Assembly: GCF_900002405.1 (NCBI RefSeq)
Contig: NZ_LK995510.1
Location: forward strand, 67,343 to 119,332
Reading direction: 5' to 3'
Length of the DNA: 51,990 bases
From: Actinomyces succiniciruminis
GTDB lineage: Bacteria > Actinomycetota > Actinomycetes > Actinomycetales > Actinomycetaceae
Shown: positions 51,609 to 51,990 of the stretch, piece by piece
How the letters are laid out: each line of letters starts with the position of its first letter
Numbering within the stretch: the stretch's first letter is position 1
Program-made: the position numbers and the translations under genes
The notes under the pieces: model-generated
What the model saw: the letters and a program-made list of their open reading frames with translations, nothing else
Databases searched by the model: none
Told to the model about the DNA's origin: nothing

Positions 51609-51990
51609 GTGTTGTCTCATGACTTCTGGGACTGTTGGATCTCATGACTTCTGGGAGTGTCAGAAGTCGTGAGATTCTGGGGCGGTGTGGGTGGGGTTGG
51701 GTTGGGGGATGGGTTATGCAGTTTCGCCGTTCAAGCGTCAGCGCATCATTGAGTTCGACTCGCGGGTTGCGGGTGTGAGCGTGGAGGAGTTCTGCCGGCA
51801 GGTGGGGGTCTCGAAGTCCTCGTTCTACCGGATCCGTAAGCGGGCCAAGCAGGAGGGCCCGGGGGCGGCGCTGGTCGCCCATTCCAGGGCGCCGCTGCAC
51901 CTGGCGCGCCGCTGGGATGAGCGGGTTGATGAGCGCATCGCCCAGGTACGCCGGGAGCTGGTTGCCGACGGGAAGGAGGCGGGTGCGTGG
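51609..51990 (+). mobile_element. Left end of an IS481-like insertion sequence
   Basis: The end carries TCTCATGACTTCTGGGA twice as a direct repeat (51615-51631, 51640-51656) and once inverted with a mismatch (51661-51674), probable transposase-binding sites, followed 35 bp later by the transposase gene. The exact boundary near 51609-51615 is a guess; the right end is outside the window. Confidence 0.7.
51709..51990 (+). CDS. IS481-family transposase, N-terminal part (cut by window end)
   Basis: 94 codons are visible and the frame is still open at the window edge. MGYAVSPFKRQRIIEFDSRV is followed by a helix-turn-helix (VSVEEFCRQVGVSKSSFYRIRKRAKQE), then SRAPLHLARRWDERVDERIAQVRREL, which is the region before the DDE integrase core in IS481-like transposases. 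The ATG at 51709 has a G-rich stretch just upstream. The DDE triad would be beyond the window. Confidence 0.85.
   Translation, partial: MGYAVSPFKRQRIIEFDSRVAGVSVEEFCRQVGVSKSSFYRIRKRAKQEGPGAALVAHSRAPLHLARRWDERVDERIAQVRRELVADGKEAGAW

Overview
The window looks like chromosome of a high-GC actinobacterium, most likely Actinomycetaceae (Actinomyces/Schaalia-like). The basis is very high GC, the actinobacterial order ftsK-pgsA-cinA-clgR-DUF3046-recA-recX-miaB, gltX beside a FAH-family hydrolase, an actinobacterial-type SOS box, and many start codons lying 6-7 nt after a TAnnnT box with no Shine-Dalgarno (leaderless mRNAs). Genus is inference; no rRNA is present.

Layout. (1) 57-8998: an iron-uptake locus. 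A minus-strand operon encodes an FTR1-family permease, a P19/Tp34-type periplasmic metal-binding lipoprotein, a DUF2318 Fe-S membrane protein, two FtsX/MacB-type permeases, their ATPase and an FMN-binding-domain lipoprotein. A divergent apbE (FAD:protein FMN transferase) shares the promoter region, which holds three DtxR/IdeR-like half-matching boxes. The inferred system is an extracytosolic redox-coupled iron importer in which ApbE flavinylates the lipoprotein and electrons reach iron through FMN and Fe-S centres. (2) 8985-10406: a 23-bp tandem repeat that forms the ends of two convergent genes, then a YtrA-type GntR regulator with a membrane protein behind a palindromic operator/promoter. 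(3) 10497-15710: miaB, and divergently gluABCD (glutamate-type ABC importer) preceded by a GlnR-type box. (4) 15719-18922: a 128-bp inverted-repeat element, an iron-box-controlled type II NADH dehydrogenase, and an unknown lipoprotein. (5) 19007-28584: recX, recA (SOS box), DUF3046, a ClgR-like regulator, cinA-C, pgsA, ftsK, a PfkB kinase and RNase J, all on the minus strand.

(6) 28734-34653: tRNA-Gln, two tRNA-Glu and a terminator; an AbiEi-like/DUF559 gene bracketed by two near-identical 77-bp hairpin elements; gltX, a MalY/PatB C-S lyase and a FAH-family hydrolase. GluRS lies beside both tRNA types that it would charge in an organism using the GatCAB route. (7) 34674-41003: a 27-bp minisatellite, then four consecutive AgcS-type sodium:alanine/glycine symporter paralogues on one strand. 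(8) 41192-51040: DUF3516 helicase, YccF protein, ATP-grasp enzyme, proline iminopeptidase, tRNA-Lys, a 54-aa small protein, Bcp peroxiredoxin, Gfo/Idh/MocA oxidoreductase, tRNA-Leu, rph and rdgB. (9) 51041-51990: several repeat families and the left end of an IS481-like element whose transposase runs off the window.

No CRISPR array, prophage or rRNA was seen. All similarity statements come from reading motifs and gene order by eye; no database search was done.
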